64,000 nucleotides of DNA, taken from the NCBI GenBank assembly GCA_902492505.1, contig CABULU010000003.1:4290-68289 (forward strand), in the 5' to 3' direction. The notes beneath the pieces were generated by a model, which worked only from the letters and a program-made list of their open reading frames with translations, searched no databases and had not been told where the DNA came from. Within the stretch, counting starts at the first letter, position 1. Every line of letters starts with the position of its first letter. A program made the translations under genes and the position numbers. Below are positions 1 to 8,735 of the stretch, one piece after another. The stretch comes from an uncultured Eubacteriales bacterium. Its GTDB lineage: Bacteria > Bacillota > Clostridia > Oscillospirales > QAKW01.

Positions 1-781
1 GAGGCAGCAAAAGCGCCGTAGCTTCACCGCCGGTATAAGACCATGAAATCCCTGTAATGCCGGAAATCTGCTCACTCTGCGGCTTATCAATTTCTTTCAT
101 TGCGGGCAGCAGAGCCATATAGACCTCGCTTGCGGACAAAACCCCGTCCACTACCTTTTCATCAACGGCAGGATGATGAAGTGCCGTCACCTTTGCAGGA
201 CAGGGGGATATAAAAAATATGCCTATTTTTTCTGACGGAAGTCCGGTTTCCCGCACGGCACGAACCCGCGCAAGCTTTGCCGCGACCTCGACAGGCGGCA
301 AAACATTATGTAAATGCGGCAACAGCTTGGGGAAACGCACCTTTACAAGCTTTACAATCGCAGGACACGCATTGGAGATGAGCGGACGCGGATAATCACC
401 GTTTTTCATCATGTCGCGCGTCATTTCACTGACAAGCTCCGCCGCGCCGGCAACCTCAAAAACATCGTCAAACCCGATTTTTTTCAGTCCGTCCAGGACA
501 TAATCTATGCTTTCGAGATTATTAAACTGTGCATAAAGCGAAGGTGCGGGCAGCGCAACGCAATATTCAAACCTGTCAAGCTCCGACATTTTATCATAAA
601 CCGCTTTTTTTGCATGATGAGGACAAATACGTATACATTCACCGCAGTCTATACATCTGTCCGAAATAATAAACGCCTTTCCGTTTTTAACGCGTATAGC
701 CTCCGTCGGGCAGCGCTTGACACAGTTGATACATCCCCGGCATTTATCGCTGTCAAGCGTAACGGAATGAAATTCAGACAT
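1..781 (-). CDS. [FeFe]-hydrogenase-like Fe-S protein (partial, C-terminus outside window)
   Basis: Read on the minus strand from an ATG at 781 to the window edge without a stop (about 260 residues visible). The N-terminus has two ferredoxin-type [4Fe-4S] motifs, CxxCxxCxxxCP at residues 14-25 and 43-54. The rest resembles the large-subunit C-terminal region of iron-only hydrogenases, with degenerate cluster motifs (NACPAIVKLV and SPCPAKVTAL). Hydrogenase-like paralogs of this layout, encoded next to a HATPase and a DRTGG protein, are common in clostridial hydrogenase loci and are thought to be sensory or regulatory; that role is inferred. It is third in an operon; a GAGG ribosome site precedes the start, and the previous gene ends 12 bases upstream. 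Genuine catalytic activity cannot be judged because the C-terminus is missing. Confidence 0.85.
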   Translation of the reverse strand, partial: MSEFHSVTLDSDKCRGCINCVKRCPTEAIRVKNGKAFIISDRCIDCGECIRICPHHAKKAVYDKMSELDRFEYCVALPAPSLYAQFNNLESIDYVLDGLKKIGFDDVFEVAGAAELVSEMTRDMMKNGDYPRPLISNACPAIVKLVKVRFPKLLPHLHNVLPPVEVAAKLARVRAVRETGLPSEKIGIFFISPCPAKVTALHHPAVDEKVVDGVLSASEVYMALLPAMKEIDKPQSEQISGITGISWSYTGGEATALLLP

Positions 782-793
782 TATTTATCATCC

Positions 794-1219
794 TCACTGT
801 AAATTGATTATAAGTGTGACGGTGGTTCCCTTGCCCACCTCTGTATCTATATACATCTCATCCGAATACTTTTTGATGTTGGGCAGACCCATTCCCGCGC
901 CGAAGCCCAGACTCCGCACGGCGTCCGGAGCTGTTGAATAGCCCTCGCGCATGGCAAGATCAACGTCGGGAATCCCCTTGCCGTGATCAATGAGCCGAAT
1001 TGTTATTTTATCGCTTTCAAGGGACACATCCGCAACTCCGCCTCCGGCATGGATAACCATATTTATTTCGGCCTCGTACATAGCAATGGCAACCTTGCGC
1101 ACGATATCCGGCGCAATACCCAGCTTTTTCAGCTTCATTTTGACGGCTGTGGACGCCTCACCTGCTGTCGTGAAGTCGCTGCCGTCAACAATATAGTGCA
1201 TATGAAGAGCGTCGCTCAC
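794..1219 (-). CDS. Anti-sigma-factor-like HATPase (RsbW/SpoIIAB family)
   Basis: A 141-residue stand-alone GHKL ATPase domain. The N-box is seen in EAEINMVIHAGGG, the G1 box in DHGKGIPD and the G2 box in GFGAGMGLPNIKKY. Family members bind or phosphorylate anti-anti-sigma partners, as RsbW and SpoIIAB do. No STAS partner is encoded here; instead the gene sits between a DRTGG-domain protein (4-base overlap, ATGA-type coupling) and a hydrogenase-like Fe-S protein, a conserved clostridial grouping. A signalling role around hydrogenase expression is inferred, not shown. Length is normal for the family. Confidence 0.88.
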   Translation of the reverse strand: MSDALHMHYIVDGSDFTTAGEASTAVKMKLKKLGIAPDIVRKVAIAMYEAEINMVIHAGGGVADVSLESDKITIRLIDHGKGIPDVDLAMREGYSTAPDAVRSLGFGAGMGLPNIKKYSDEMYIDTEVGKGTTVTLIINLQ

Positions 1220-1572
1220 ACCTTATCGCTCCCGTCCGTATAAAGCCCCGCAGTGTACAGCAGGCCGCAGGCGGTATACATTCTGTAATCGGTAGTAAGC
1301 AAAACAATGCCGCTTTCCTCGGCAAGCGATATCACGGCGGCATCCGGCTTTTTACCGCGGACAAACACAATTCCCTTCATATCCATCATCACGGCAGTGC
1401 GCACGGTCTGAGGATTGACAAGTCCTGTTAAAAGTATTCCGTGATCCTTGACAAACGCAAGAACATCGCTCATCATATCCGAGCCGCAGGCGGAATACAC
1501 CTGAGTATCGGCAAGCTCTTTGCAGCAAAGAGTGTCTGCATCGAGAATCTGACAAATCTGACTGATTTTCAT
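1216..1572 (-). CDS. DRTGG domain-containing protein
   Basis: A 118-residue protein that consists almost entirely of a DRTGG-like domain, the module of unknown function also found in CBS-domain pyrophosphatases and in phosphotransacetylase relatives. It begins MKISQICQILDADTLC and contains the alternating strand/helix pattern with GILLTGLVNPQTVR and GIVLLTTDYRMYTA. It is the first gene of the leftward operon with the HATPase and the Fe-S protein, whose start it overlaps. A TTGCAT-17-TATTAT promoter lies upstream. Ligand and precise role are unknown. Confidence 0.8.
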   Translation of the reverse strand: MKISQICQILDADTLCCKELADTQVYSACGSDMMSDVLAFVKDHGILLTGLVNPQTVRTAVMMDMKGIVFVRGKKPDAAVISLAEESGIVLLTTDYRMYTACGLLYTAGLYTDGSDKV

Positions 1573-1622
1573 TTTAGGTTCTCCATAAATATTAATTAAA
1601 GGTTTTCATATCCTTTACTAAA

Positions 1623-1651
1623 ATAATAACATATATCGCACAAATATGCAA
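1623..1651 (-). promoter_or_regulatory. Promoter of the DRTGG/HATPase/Fe-S operon
   Basis: On the minus strand, TTGCAT (1651-1646) and TATTAT (1628-1623) are separated by 17 bases, about 50 bases before the DRTGG start at 1572. This is a sigma-A-like match by eye. Confidence 0.55.
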
Positions 1652-1700
1652 TTAAATTTAAGTTGTTTTTAGTAAAAAATGCACATTAAATTTTTTTGTG

Positions 1701-1729
1701 TTGCAATAAGCGTTAAGATAAAATATAAT
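1701..1729 (+). promoter_or_regulatory. Promoter of the serA-like gene
   Basis: TTGCAA at 1701-1706 and TATAAT at 1724-1729 with a 17-base spacer, 36 bases before the ATG at 1766. Strong sigma-A-type match; it is divergent from the DRTGG operon promoter. Confidence 0.75.
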
Positions 1730-1765
1730 TATAACAATATATGCTTGTAGAAAAGAGGCTGTAAC

Positions 1766-2920
1766 ATGAACATTTTAACACTAAACAAAATTTCGCCTGT
1801 CGGCACTAAAGAGTTCGGCAGCGGCTACAACGTCAGCGACAGCTGTGACGCGCCTGACGCAATAATGGTCAGAAGCGCATCCATGCACGAAATGGAAATG
1901 CCGGAAAGTCTGCTTGCCATCGCAAGAGCGGGCGCCGGCGTCAATAATATCCCCGTATCGGCATGCGCCGAAAAAGGAATTGTTGTATTTAACACCCCCG
2001 GTGCAAACGCTAACGCGGTCAAGGAGCTTGCAATCGCATCGCTTCTCCTTGCCTCCAGGGATATTATCGGCGGTATCGCATGGGCAAAGACCCTTTCCGG
2101 CGACGATGTTGCAAAGCAGGTTGAAAAGGGAAAGAGCAATTTTGCAGGTCATGAGATTTCGGGCAAAACACTCGGCGTTGTCGGTCTCGGCGCAATCGGC
2201 GTCAATGTTGCAAACGCCGCCTATGCACTGGGAATGAAAGTGCTGGGCTACGATCCATACATATCACTTAAATCCGCATGGAATCTTTCCAGCCACATTT
2301 CAAAGGCGGCAACACTGGATGAGATATACGAAAATTGTGACATCATCTGTATTCATGCTCCGCTCACCGACGAAACAAAGTATTTTGTAAACGCGGAAAG
2401 TATCTCCAAAATGAAAGACGGAGTCGTCGTCATCAACCTTTCGCGCGCCGACCTTGTAAACGATGCTGATATTGCAAAGGCACTTGAAGACGGAAAAGCG
2501 GCAAAGTACATAACAGATTTCCCGAATGCAAATACAATTAAAATGAAAAACTGCATCAGCATACCGCATCTGGGCGCATCGACAGAGGAGAGCGAAGACA
2601 ACTGCGCGTACATGGCAGCACACGAGCTTATTGACTATCTTGAAAACGGAAATATAGTCAATTCAGTTAATTTTCCGAATGTAGAGATGCCAAAGGCAAG
2701 CGCTGTGAGAATATGCGTTTTCCATCAAAACGTTCCCGCAGTCCTGTCAAAAATTTCTTCAGTTATTTCATCGCAGAATATAAACATTGCCAACATGATA
2801 AATAAATCAAAGGGTGATTTTGCATACACAATGATTGACTGTGACGAGAATATCACAGACGAAACGGTTTCGCTTTTGAAAAACATTGAAGGCGTTGTCC
2901 GCATTCGTGTGATAAAATAA
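1766..2920 (+). CDS. serA: D-3-phosphoglycerate dehydrogenase-like protein with ACT domain
   Basis: 384 residues of the D-isomer-specific 2-hydroxyacid dehydrogenase family, NAD-dependent, probably oxidising 3-phosphoglycerate to phosphohydroxypyruvate, the first step of serine synthesis. The substrate region includes RAGAGVNNIP. The Rossmann motif is VVGLGAIG (about residues 139-146). Catalytic Arg is in NLSRADLV, and the catalytic His in IPHLGAST. A C-terminal ACT domain (about residues 315-384) would allow serine feedback. No serC or serB is adjacent. It is followed after 19 bases by a lipoprotein gene. Serine supply would suit the glyA-containing operon elsewhere in the window, but this link is inference. 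Confidence 0.88.
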   Translation: MNILTLNKISPVGTKEFGSGYNVSDSCDAPDAIMVRSASMHEMEMPESLLAIARAGAGVNNIPVSACAEKGIVVFNTPGANANAVKELAIASLLLASRDIIGGIAWAKTLSGDDVAKQVEKGKSNFAGHEISGKTLGVVGLGAIGVNVANAAYALGMKVLGYDPYISLKSAWNLSSHISKAATLDEIYENCDIICIHAPLTDETKYFVNAESISKMKDGVVVINLSRADLVNDADIAKALEDGKAAKYITDFPNANTIKMKNCISIPHLGASTEESEDNCAYMAAHELIDYLENGNIVNSVNFPNVEMPKASAVRICVFHQNVPAVLSKISSVISSQNINIANMINKSKGDFAYTMIDCDENITDETVSLLKNIEGVVRIRVIK

Positions 2921-2939
2921 ATTAAAAAGGAGAAATAAA

Positions 2940-3329
2940 ATGAAGAAAACCAAAATTTTATTGCCGGCGCTGGTGTTAGTACTCATGCTTACCATGCTTT
3001 GCGGCTGTGCAAAGGATGAAGCATTGAACGGTGATAAAATAGCCTTTACTCTGACTGTTGTTCATGCGGACAAATCTCAAAAAGAGTTTGAAATTACAAC
3101 AACCGAGACCAATCTGCGGCGTGCACTTGAGGAGGAAAACCTTATTTCAGGTCAGGAGTCGGAATACGGGCTGTTTGTCACCACAGTTGACGGCGAAACA
3201 GCTGATTACAGCAAGGATGAAGGATGGTGGAGTCTCACAAAAAACGGCGAGCCAACATCTACGGGAGTAGACAGCTGCACTGTTGCCGACGGTGACGAAT
3301 ACGGTTTTACTTATACTATCGGTTACTGA
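2940..3329 (+). CDS. DUF4430-domain lipoprotein
   Basis: 129 residues with a lipoprotein signal peptide ending in a lipobox (LCGC, Cys about residue 23) and a mature part matching the DUF4430 pattern, including the typical GWWSLTKNGEPTSTGVDSCTVADGD region. DUF4430 modules resemble the transcobalamin C-terminal fold and often accompany uptake systems; no transporter is adjacent here, so the ligand is unknown. A clear AAAGGAG ribosome site precedes the ATG. It is probably cotranscribed with the serA-like gene and ends at a bidirectional terminator. Confidence 0.82.
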   Translation: MKKTKILLPALVLVLMLTMLCGCAKDEALNGDKIAFTLTVVHADKSQKEFEITTTETNLRRALEEENLISGQESEYGLFVTTVDGETADYSKDEGWWSLTKNGEPTSTGVDSCTVADGDEYGFTYTIGY

Positions 3330-3339
3330 TAAATAAACA

Positions 3340-3371
3340 AAAAAGCGGAGATTTTTAATCTCCGTTTTTTA
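3340..3371. terminator. Bidirectional terminator between DUF4430 gene and ackA
   Basis: Hairpin CGGAGA/TCTCCG (3346-3364) flanked by an A-run on the left and TTTTTT on the right, serving converging genes. Confidence 0.85.
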
Positions 3372-3374
3372 TTT

Positions 3375-4604
3375 TCACAGCCTGATTTTACCCGCTTTAG
3401 CGACAATTTCTACCGTATCGCGGGCGATTACCAATTCTTCGTTTGTGGGAATTATAAATGCCGCAACTTTTGAATCATCTGTTGTTATTTTTGTGTTTTC
3501 CTTACAGTGCTCGACACTGTTTGCCTCGACATCAAGCTTTAATCCCAGATATGTAAGGTTTTCAAGCACGCGGCGGCGCAGCAACGGGTCGTTTTCCCCT
3601 ATTCCCGCAGTAAATACAATAGCGTCAACTCCGTTCATTGCGGCGGCATATGAACCGATGTATTTGATTATCTGATAATGCTGCATCTCAATCGCAAGCA
3701 TAGAGCGCTCTATACCGGCAGCCGCTTCTTCATTTACCGTGCGACTGTCGTTTGATGTGCCGGAAATTCCCAATAGCCCCGATTCTTTATTACACATTAC
3801 ATCTATATCATGAGCGGACATATTTTCCTTTTCAGCAATATATGTCAGCACCGAAGGGTCCATACTCCCGCAGCGTGTACCCATCAAAAATCCGTCTACC
3901 GGAGTAAGCCCCATCGACGTATCTACACATTTTCCGCCTTCAACTGCAGAAATAGACGCGCCGTTTCCTATATGGCATGTAATAATTTTAAGCTCGCTGA
4001 TATCGCGTCCCATAAGATGCGCGCATTCACCAGAAACATATCTGTGCGACGTGCCGTGCGCACCGTAACGGCGAATATGGTATTTTTCATAATATTTATA
4101 CGGCAGCGCAAACATGTAAGCTTTGGGCGGCATTGTCTGATGAAAAGACGTGTCAAAAACCGCAACCTGCGGCACCCGCGTACCCAGCACTTCGATACAC
4201 GCGCGTATGCCGGTGACATGAGCCTTGTTATGAAGCGGTGCCAGAACCGCCAGCTCGCTTATCTTATTTATAACATCCTCATCAATAAGAACGGACTGAG
4301 AAAAAACGTCTCCGCCCTGAACAACTCTGTGACCTACGGCGTTTATTTCATCCAGTGAATTCACAACACGGTCCGAGCCGTAAACCAGCGCATCAATAAC
4401 CATTTTGAACGCGGCCTTATGGTCGGGAATTGCTATTTCCTTTTTAAATACCTGGCGTTCCTGTTCGCCCACCTTATAGCCGAAAATCCCCGTTTCCTCA
4501 CCGATTCTTTCACAGTTACCCTTAGCGATTAGCTGCTCGCCGTCCATATCTATAAGCTGAAACTTAAGCGAGGAGCTGCCCGCATTGATGACAAGTACCT
4601 TCAT
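3375..4604 (-). CDS. ackA: Acetate kinase
   Basis: 409 residues when started at the ATG at 4604, which gives the canonical N-terminus MKVLVINAGSSSLKFQ; an upstream in-frame start at 4631 lacks a good ribosome site, whereas GGAGG lies 6 bases before 4604. The enzyme interconverts acetyl phosphate plus ADP and acetate plus ATP. Signatures include NAGSSSLKF, AVFDTSFHQTMP, HGTSHRYVS and GIGENDPLLRRRV. No pta gene is adjacent, so this is a single-gene unit that converges on the DUF4430 gene. It implies acetogenic fermentation for ATP. Confidence 0.97.
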   Translation of the reverse strand: MKVLVINAGSSSLKFQLIDMDGEQLIAKGNCERIGEETGIFGYKVGEQERQVFKKEIAIPDHKAAFKMVIDALVYGSDRVVNSLDEINAVGHRVVQGGDVFSQSVLIDEDVINKISELAVLAPLHNKAHVTGIRACIEVLGTRVPQVAVFDTSFHQTMPPKAYMFALPYKYYEKYHIRRYGAHGTSHRYVSGECAHLMGRDISELKIITCHIGNGASISAVEGGKCVDTSMGLTPVDGFLMGTRCGSMDPSVLTYIAEKENMSAHDIDVMCNKESGLLGISGTSNDSRTVNEEAAAGIERSMLAIEMQHYQIIKYIGSYAAAMNGVDAIVFTAGIGENDPLLRRRVLENLTYLGLKLDVEANSVEHCKENTKITTDDSKVAAFIIPTNEELVIARDTVEIVAKAGKIRL

Positions 4605-4705
4605 TTTTTCCTCCGTATTTTTAAAATCCATGTCAATATGCGCATTCAGCGCAATTAAACGGTTTATTATATTATAGTGGAATAAATTTTATAATTCAAC
4701 AGTTT

Positions 4706-7606
4706 TCACTTAAAATAGTCATTTAATGACAGAACAATATTATCGCAAAGCTTTTGCTTATACTCATCTGTCATAAGCATTTCGTATTCCGACGGATTGC
4801 AGACAAACCCGCATTCGATAAGTATGCACGGGTAGCGGTAATCCCGGCATACGTTAAGACTCTGTGCCTTAAAGCCGTTATTTTTCATATCAAGACCGTC
4901 TGTTATCCTGTCGGACACCGCCTTGGAAAGAGACAGCGCCGTCTCCCTTGAATACAGCACTACAATGCCGCTTGCTTTATTAAAATCCGAACCGCGGGAA
5001 ACTGAATTATGATGCACAGAGATACTGATATCGGGTTTATACGAACGAATAAGTCCCGCACGCTGAGCAAGCGGCAGCGTGCTTGCATCCTCACGTGTAA
5101 GAATTACGTTCGCCCCTGCGTCTTTAAGTTTTTGCGCAAGTATGTACGACACGCTGAGGTTCAAGTCATCCTCGCATATTCCGTCAGAACCGGCAGGTCC
5201 TGCCGCACCTCTGTCCTCACCTCCGTGCCCCGGGTCTATCGCTATCGTTTTTCCCGACAGCCCGCCTCCGCGGTTTGTATACAACCATACAGACAATGTT
5301 TTTTCATCAGTCTTGCGGACAAAAAAACCTTCCGCACTGCCGCTTTCAACCGTGAATACCGCGTCTGCCGCACTGCCTTTGCGAATAAGCTTTGCACTGA
5401 CACGCGCACTCTGCGGCACGATTTCAGGCTCTCCGCTTATTCCGTAAAGCCCGACTATAAGCGCGCCGCCATCTGTAACGCGGCTTTGAAATTCCGGCAC
5501 CGACTCAGCAAACACAAGATCTACTCTTGTGTATTTACTTTCATCAATATCAAGCGGCGCAGCTTCAGGCGCGGTGTCAGCAACATTATCCTTGTTCACC
5601 CATTTGCCGCTCATCAGGCGGTAAAGTCCGTTCACAAGCGCGGTTGCGCTCACCTCAGCCCCCGCCGGAAGCTGATAATTATCCATCATCGAGCCGTCGC
5701 CCGTATCATTGTAAACATAACACTCATTCTGTGTATAAAGCTTCATCGGCGCGCTTATTATTTCAGTTCTGCCTGCATTTCCGTAGCTCACATTACCTTT
5801 GTCGGTTTTAGCGTAGAATTCGGTTACACCGCCGTCGGCGCTTCCCGCTATTATATTGGGTACGCTGACTTTTGCGCTGTAACAAACAAATCCGCCCGAT
5901 GGTTCACCCGACGGGGAAAGCTTAACCTCCCTGCCCAAAAATCGAGCATAAACATCCGCATTTTGGGCAGCATAAACCGACAGTTGTGCACACTCGCCCG
6001 CATAATAAATACTGTCGCCTTCCGGACAGACGCTGCCCTTCAGAAATATACCGTTTACAACCTCACGTGTATCTTCGGCGGTAACGCGGATGCAGGTTAT
6101 GCTCTCAGTGTCATCGCCGTTTTTAAAAGTAAATTTATTTTCCCCTTGTTCAAGCGCAAGATATGCACAAAAATATCCGTGTTCCGTAACCGAAACAGTA
6201 TTGCCGTTTACCGTAAGAGGATTTTGCGGGTTAGCAACACCCGTCACGGAAACATTTGCATCCGTTGTGCGGTATCCGTCCGCCGGCGCCGTAATTTTAA
6301 GGCTTTCAGCGGCAGCATGTGCAGTACCGACATATTTCTGCGCTTTCTGCTCGAATTTTATATCTGATACACCGCTTGATTCAGACAATATTTCGTTTTT
6401 TTCGATTACCGGGCTCTGATAAGACTTTATCATATCCAGGCATCCCAATACATTTGCCTTTAAAGTACCGTACCTGAAAAACACGCTTCCGCTGACGCCT
6501 TTTTGTGCGCACAGGTCAAGCTGACGAGTAATCTGAGATACATCCTCAAAGCCTTTTTCGCCGGTTCCAAGCTTATACAGCGCGTGCCCGACATACAAAC
6601 TGACTCCGGCTGACTCACAAAGGCTGCTCCACCATTCAACAAGATTATCAAAAGGCGCCGCCTCCGTCTCAAACGCCCAATAAAGCTGAGGGCATATGTA
6701 GTCAACCCATCCGTTTTGCACCCAAGCCCTGGAGTCAGCAAAAATCTCACTGTAAGAGGACATTCCGCGGGTATCGGAACCATCCGGGTTGTCGCGCTTA
6801 TTATCCCAAATTCCAAATGGACTGACGCCGAAGCTTACATTCGGATTAATTTTATGTATTGCCTCAAAGGTTCCTTTAATTAACATATTGACATTATTAC
6901 GTCTGAAATCGGCAATATCTGAAAATCCCTCGCCGTATTGCGCATACTGCTCCGCGTCTGGATAATCGGTCACACCATAGGGATAAAAATAATCGTCAAA
7001 ATGAATTCCGTCCACATCATAACCGCGGACAATTTCCTCAACACCTGATATTATAAGATCACGGACCTCCGGTACAGCCGGATTGAAATAAACGCCACCG
7101 TCAGAACAGATCACATAATAATCGGGATGCTGTTTTGCGGGACTGAATTCAGAAAGCGCGGATATAACCGCCTCGGCTCCGTCATCACCCTTACCGACAC
7201 GGTACGGATTTACCCACGCATGAACCTCTATATTCTCTGCATGGGCTTTTTTTATAAGATATTCAAGAGGATCAAAGCCGCCGTCCGGCGCTTTTCCCTG
7301 CGTGCCTGACAACACCTCGCTCCACGGAAATATGTCAGACTTATACAGTGCGTCAGCGCAGGGACGCACCTGAAAAAAAACGGCGTTTATTCCCGCGCTT
7401 TTACAGGTTGCTATGACATCGTCAAGCTCTTTTTTCAGCTGCTCACTCGAAAGACCGGGCTTTGACGGAAAGTCAAGATTTTTCACAGAGGACAGCCACA
7501 CGCCGCGCAGGTATTTTTCTTCTTCCGTTACCGCACCGGAAACAGACATAAAAGACAGCATATTCACAATCACCGCCGTTATTATGATTAAGGATAGCTT
7601 TTTCAT
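4706..7606 (-). CDS. Secreted GHL10 glycosidase-like / N-acetylmuramoyl-L-alanine amidase fusion
   Basis: About 966 residues from the ATG at 7606, preceded by an AAGGG site (an in-frame ATG at 7621 lies upstream). A Sec signal peptide is visible (MKKLSLIIITAVIVNM...). Residues about 35-390 match the glycosyl-hydrolase-like 10 (DUF187) family, with RGVWLSSVKNLDFPS, VDGIHFDDYFYPYG and DYICPQLYWAFE. The middle contains Ig-like segments (around residues 440-520) and low-similarity linkers. Residues about 790-966 are an Amidase_3 zinc amidase with DPGHGGEDRG, SISVHHNS and ECGFVCNP carrying the zinc ligands and catalytic Glu. Likely acts on peptidoglycan outside the cell. The two-enzyme fusion is unusual in length; a sporulation or cell separation role is possible but unproven. 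Confidence 0.88.
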   Translation of the reverse strand: MKKLSLIIITAVIVNMLSFMSVSGAVTEEEKYLRGVWLSSVKNLDFPSKPGLSSEQLKKELDDVIATCKSAGINAVFFQVRPCADALYKSDIFPWSEVLSGTQGKAPDGGFDPLEYLIKKAHAENIEVHAWVNPYRVGKGDDGAEAVISALSEFSPAKQHPDYYVICSDGGVYFNPAVPEVRDLIISGVEEIVRGYDVDGIHFDDYFYPYGVTDYPDAEQYAQYGEGFSDIADFRRNNVNMLIKGTFEAIHKINPNVSFGVSPFGIWDNKRDNPDGSDTRGMSSYSEIFADSRAWVQNGWVDYICPQLYWAFETEAAPFDNLVEWWSSLCESAGVSLYVGHALYKLGTGEKGFEDVSQITRQLDLCAQKGVSGSVFFRYGTLKANVLGCLDMIKSYQSPVIEKNEILSESSGVSDIKFEQKAQKYVGTAHAAAESLKITAPADGYRTTDANVSVTGVANPQNPLTVNGNTVSVTEHGYFCAYLALEQGENKFTFKNGDDTESITCIRVTAEDTREVVNGIFLKGSVCPEGDSIYYAGECAQLSVYAAQNADVYARFLGREVKLSPSGEPSGGFVCYSAKVSVPNIIAGSADGGVTEFYAKTDKGNVSYGNAGRTEIISAPMKLYTQNECYVYNDTGDGSMMDNYQLPAGAEVSATALVNGLYRLMSGKWVNKDNVADTAPEAAPLDIDESKYTRVDLVFAESVPEFQSRVTDGGALIVGLYGISGEPEIVPQSARVSAKLIRKGSAADAVFTVESGSAEGFFVRKTDEKTLSVWLYTNRGGGLSGKTIAIDPGHGGEDRGAAGPAGSDGICEDDLNLSVSYILAQKLKDAGANVILTREDASTLPLAQRAGLIRSYKPDISISVHHNSVSRGSDFNKASGIVVLYSRETALSLSKAVSDRITDGLDMKNNGFKAQSLNVCRDYRYPCILIECGFVCNPSEYEMLMTDEYKQKLCDNIVLSLNDYFK

Positions 7607-7660
7607 GAAATTTCCCTTCAAAAAACGAGCGCAAAGGCGCCCGTATCAGCTAATCATTTT

Positions 7661-8113
7661 TTACATCAGATCAAGCTTGGCAGCCTTTTCTTCATAATTG
7701 AGCAGGTTATATTTTTCCTTTACCTGCTCCTTTTGAGATGGATTTGCATAAACAAATGCCACAGTATCGTAAACTATGTAATCATCCAAAAAAATAAGTC
7801 TGTGTTCTTTTACTCCATTGAGTATGATAACATATTCAACACGCTCGACAGGCACCTCGATTGCATTCTGCTTTTCAAGCTTTAAGGACTGAGCCCAATT
7901 TATCAGTGTGTCCAAATCCTCACGCTCAGTCACCGTTTTGGAGACATATTCGCGGTAATCCGGCTCATCCTCCTTATAGCAGGTTTTTTTAAACTCTATA
8001 GACGTGACACTTTCTTTTTTAATGTCCAACATCGGCCGAGTCTTTTTCGCACATCCGAAAAGCATAACGGCGCAAAGTAAAACAAACACCGCCATAAAAA
8101 ATGATTTTTTCAT
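7661..8113 (-). CDS. Putative lipoprotein of unknown function
   Basis: 150 residues beginning MKKSFFMAVFVLLCAVMLFGCAKK, a lipoprotein signal with lipobox LFGC. The mature part has a pattern of beta strands (VTSIEFKKTCYKED, VERVEYVIILNG, RLIFLDDYIVYD) but no family I recognise. Its start directly abuts the stop of the preceding lipoprotein gene (8114), so the two are probably translated from one message and both anchored outside the membrane. Confidence 0.7.
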   Translation of the reverse strand: MKKSFFMAVFVLLCAVMLFGCAKKTRPMLDIKKESVTSIEFKKTCYKEDEPDYREYVSKTVTEREDLDTLINWAQSLKLEKQNAIEVPVERVEYVIILNGVKEHRLIFLDDYIVYDTVAFVYANPSQKEQVKEKYNLLNYEEKAAKLDLM

Positions 8114-8725
8114 TTACAGTTCCTCCACCGATTTATTTATAACCTCTCCTGACATAACGTCCACAACACTGTGATAAACGCAGCTGTTAACAAGCGAGAT
8201 ATGGTCTATTTCGTAAAGTGGCATACCGTTTTTATAGCAAAGAGTCAGTTCAACATAATTATACACAAATCCGCTGCCCTGATGCGCAAGCGCTGCATTT
8301 TTGACGGCAGTATCTGAATCCGCCTCAAAAGTATCCGGTTCAAGCGGCATTGCGTGGCTTATAAGCTCATACGGCATTGCACCGTAATCCGCATAATCGG
8401 GCGCAGAACACTTTTCAATACGTCCAGTGCGGTTATTAACCTCTACAATAAGTATATCGGAATATTTCATATCATCAGGACGCTTATCGGTATACACATA
8501 AGTGTAGTTGCCGACATTTTCGCTGTTTACAAGCAGCTTTGCACCGTAAAGCAAATATCCCTCCTTGCCGCGTTCAGCAAGATTTTCCTTCAGCGCGTCA
8601 TATACACTTATAATCGTATTATCTGTCTTGCCGATATTATTTTTGCCGCCCGACAGTATATCACAGCCGGTAAGACAGACGGAAATCATCAGTATTGCCA
8701 TTGCCGCCGATATAATTCTTTTCAC
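8114..8725 (-). CDS. Putative lipoprotein of unknown function
   Basis: 203 residues starting MKRIISAAMAILMISVCLTGCDILSG, with lipobox LTGC (Cys21). The mature region has a PepSY-like look (TGRIEKCSAPDYADYG, VVDVMSGEVINKS), but I cannot assign a family. It lies 10 bases downstream of the RluB-type gene and directly abuts the second lipoprotein, suggesting an operon with a paired function at the cell surface. Confidence 0.68.
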   Translation of the reverse strand: MKRIISAAMAILMISVCLTGCDILSGGKNNIGKTDNTIISVYDALKENLAERGKEGYLLYGAKLLVNSENVGNYTYVYTDKRPDDMKYSDILIVEVNNRTGRIEKCSAPDYADYGAMPYELISHAMPLEPDTFEADSDTAVKNAALAHQGSGFVYNYVELTLCYKNGMPLYEIDHISLVNSCVYHSVVDVMSGEVINKSVEEL

Positions 8726-8735
8726 GTTTTTTTCC

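Noticed and set aside
5009..6367. 452-codon open frame on the plus strand
   Set aside because: It is antisense to the GHL10-amidase gene, lacks a ribosome site, is rich in Arg, Cys and Tyr in an unnatural way, and matches no family.
7629..7640. GCGC hairpin upstream of the GHL10-amidase gene
   Set aside because: Only four base pairs; far too short to support a terminator or regulatory structure.
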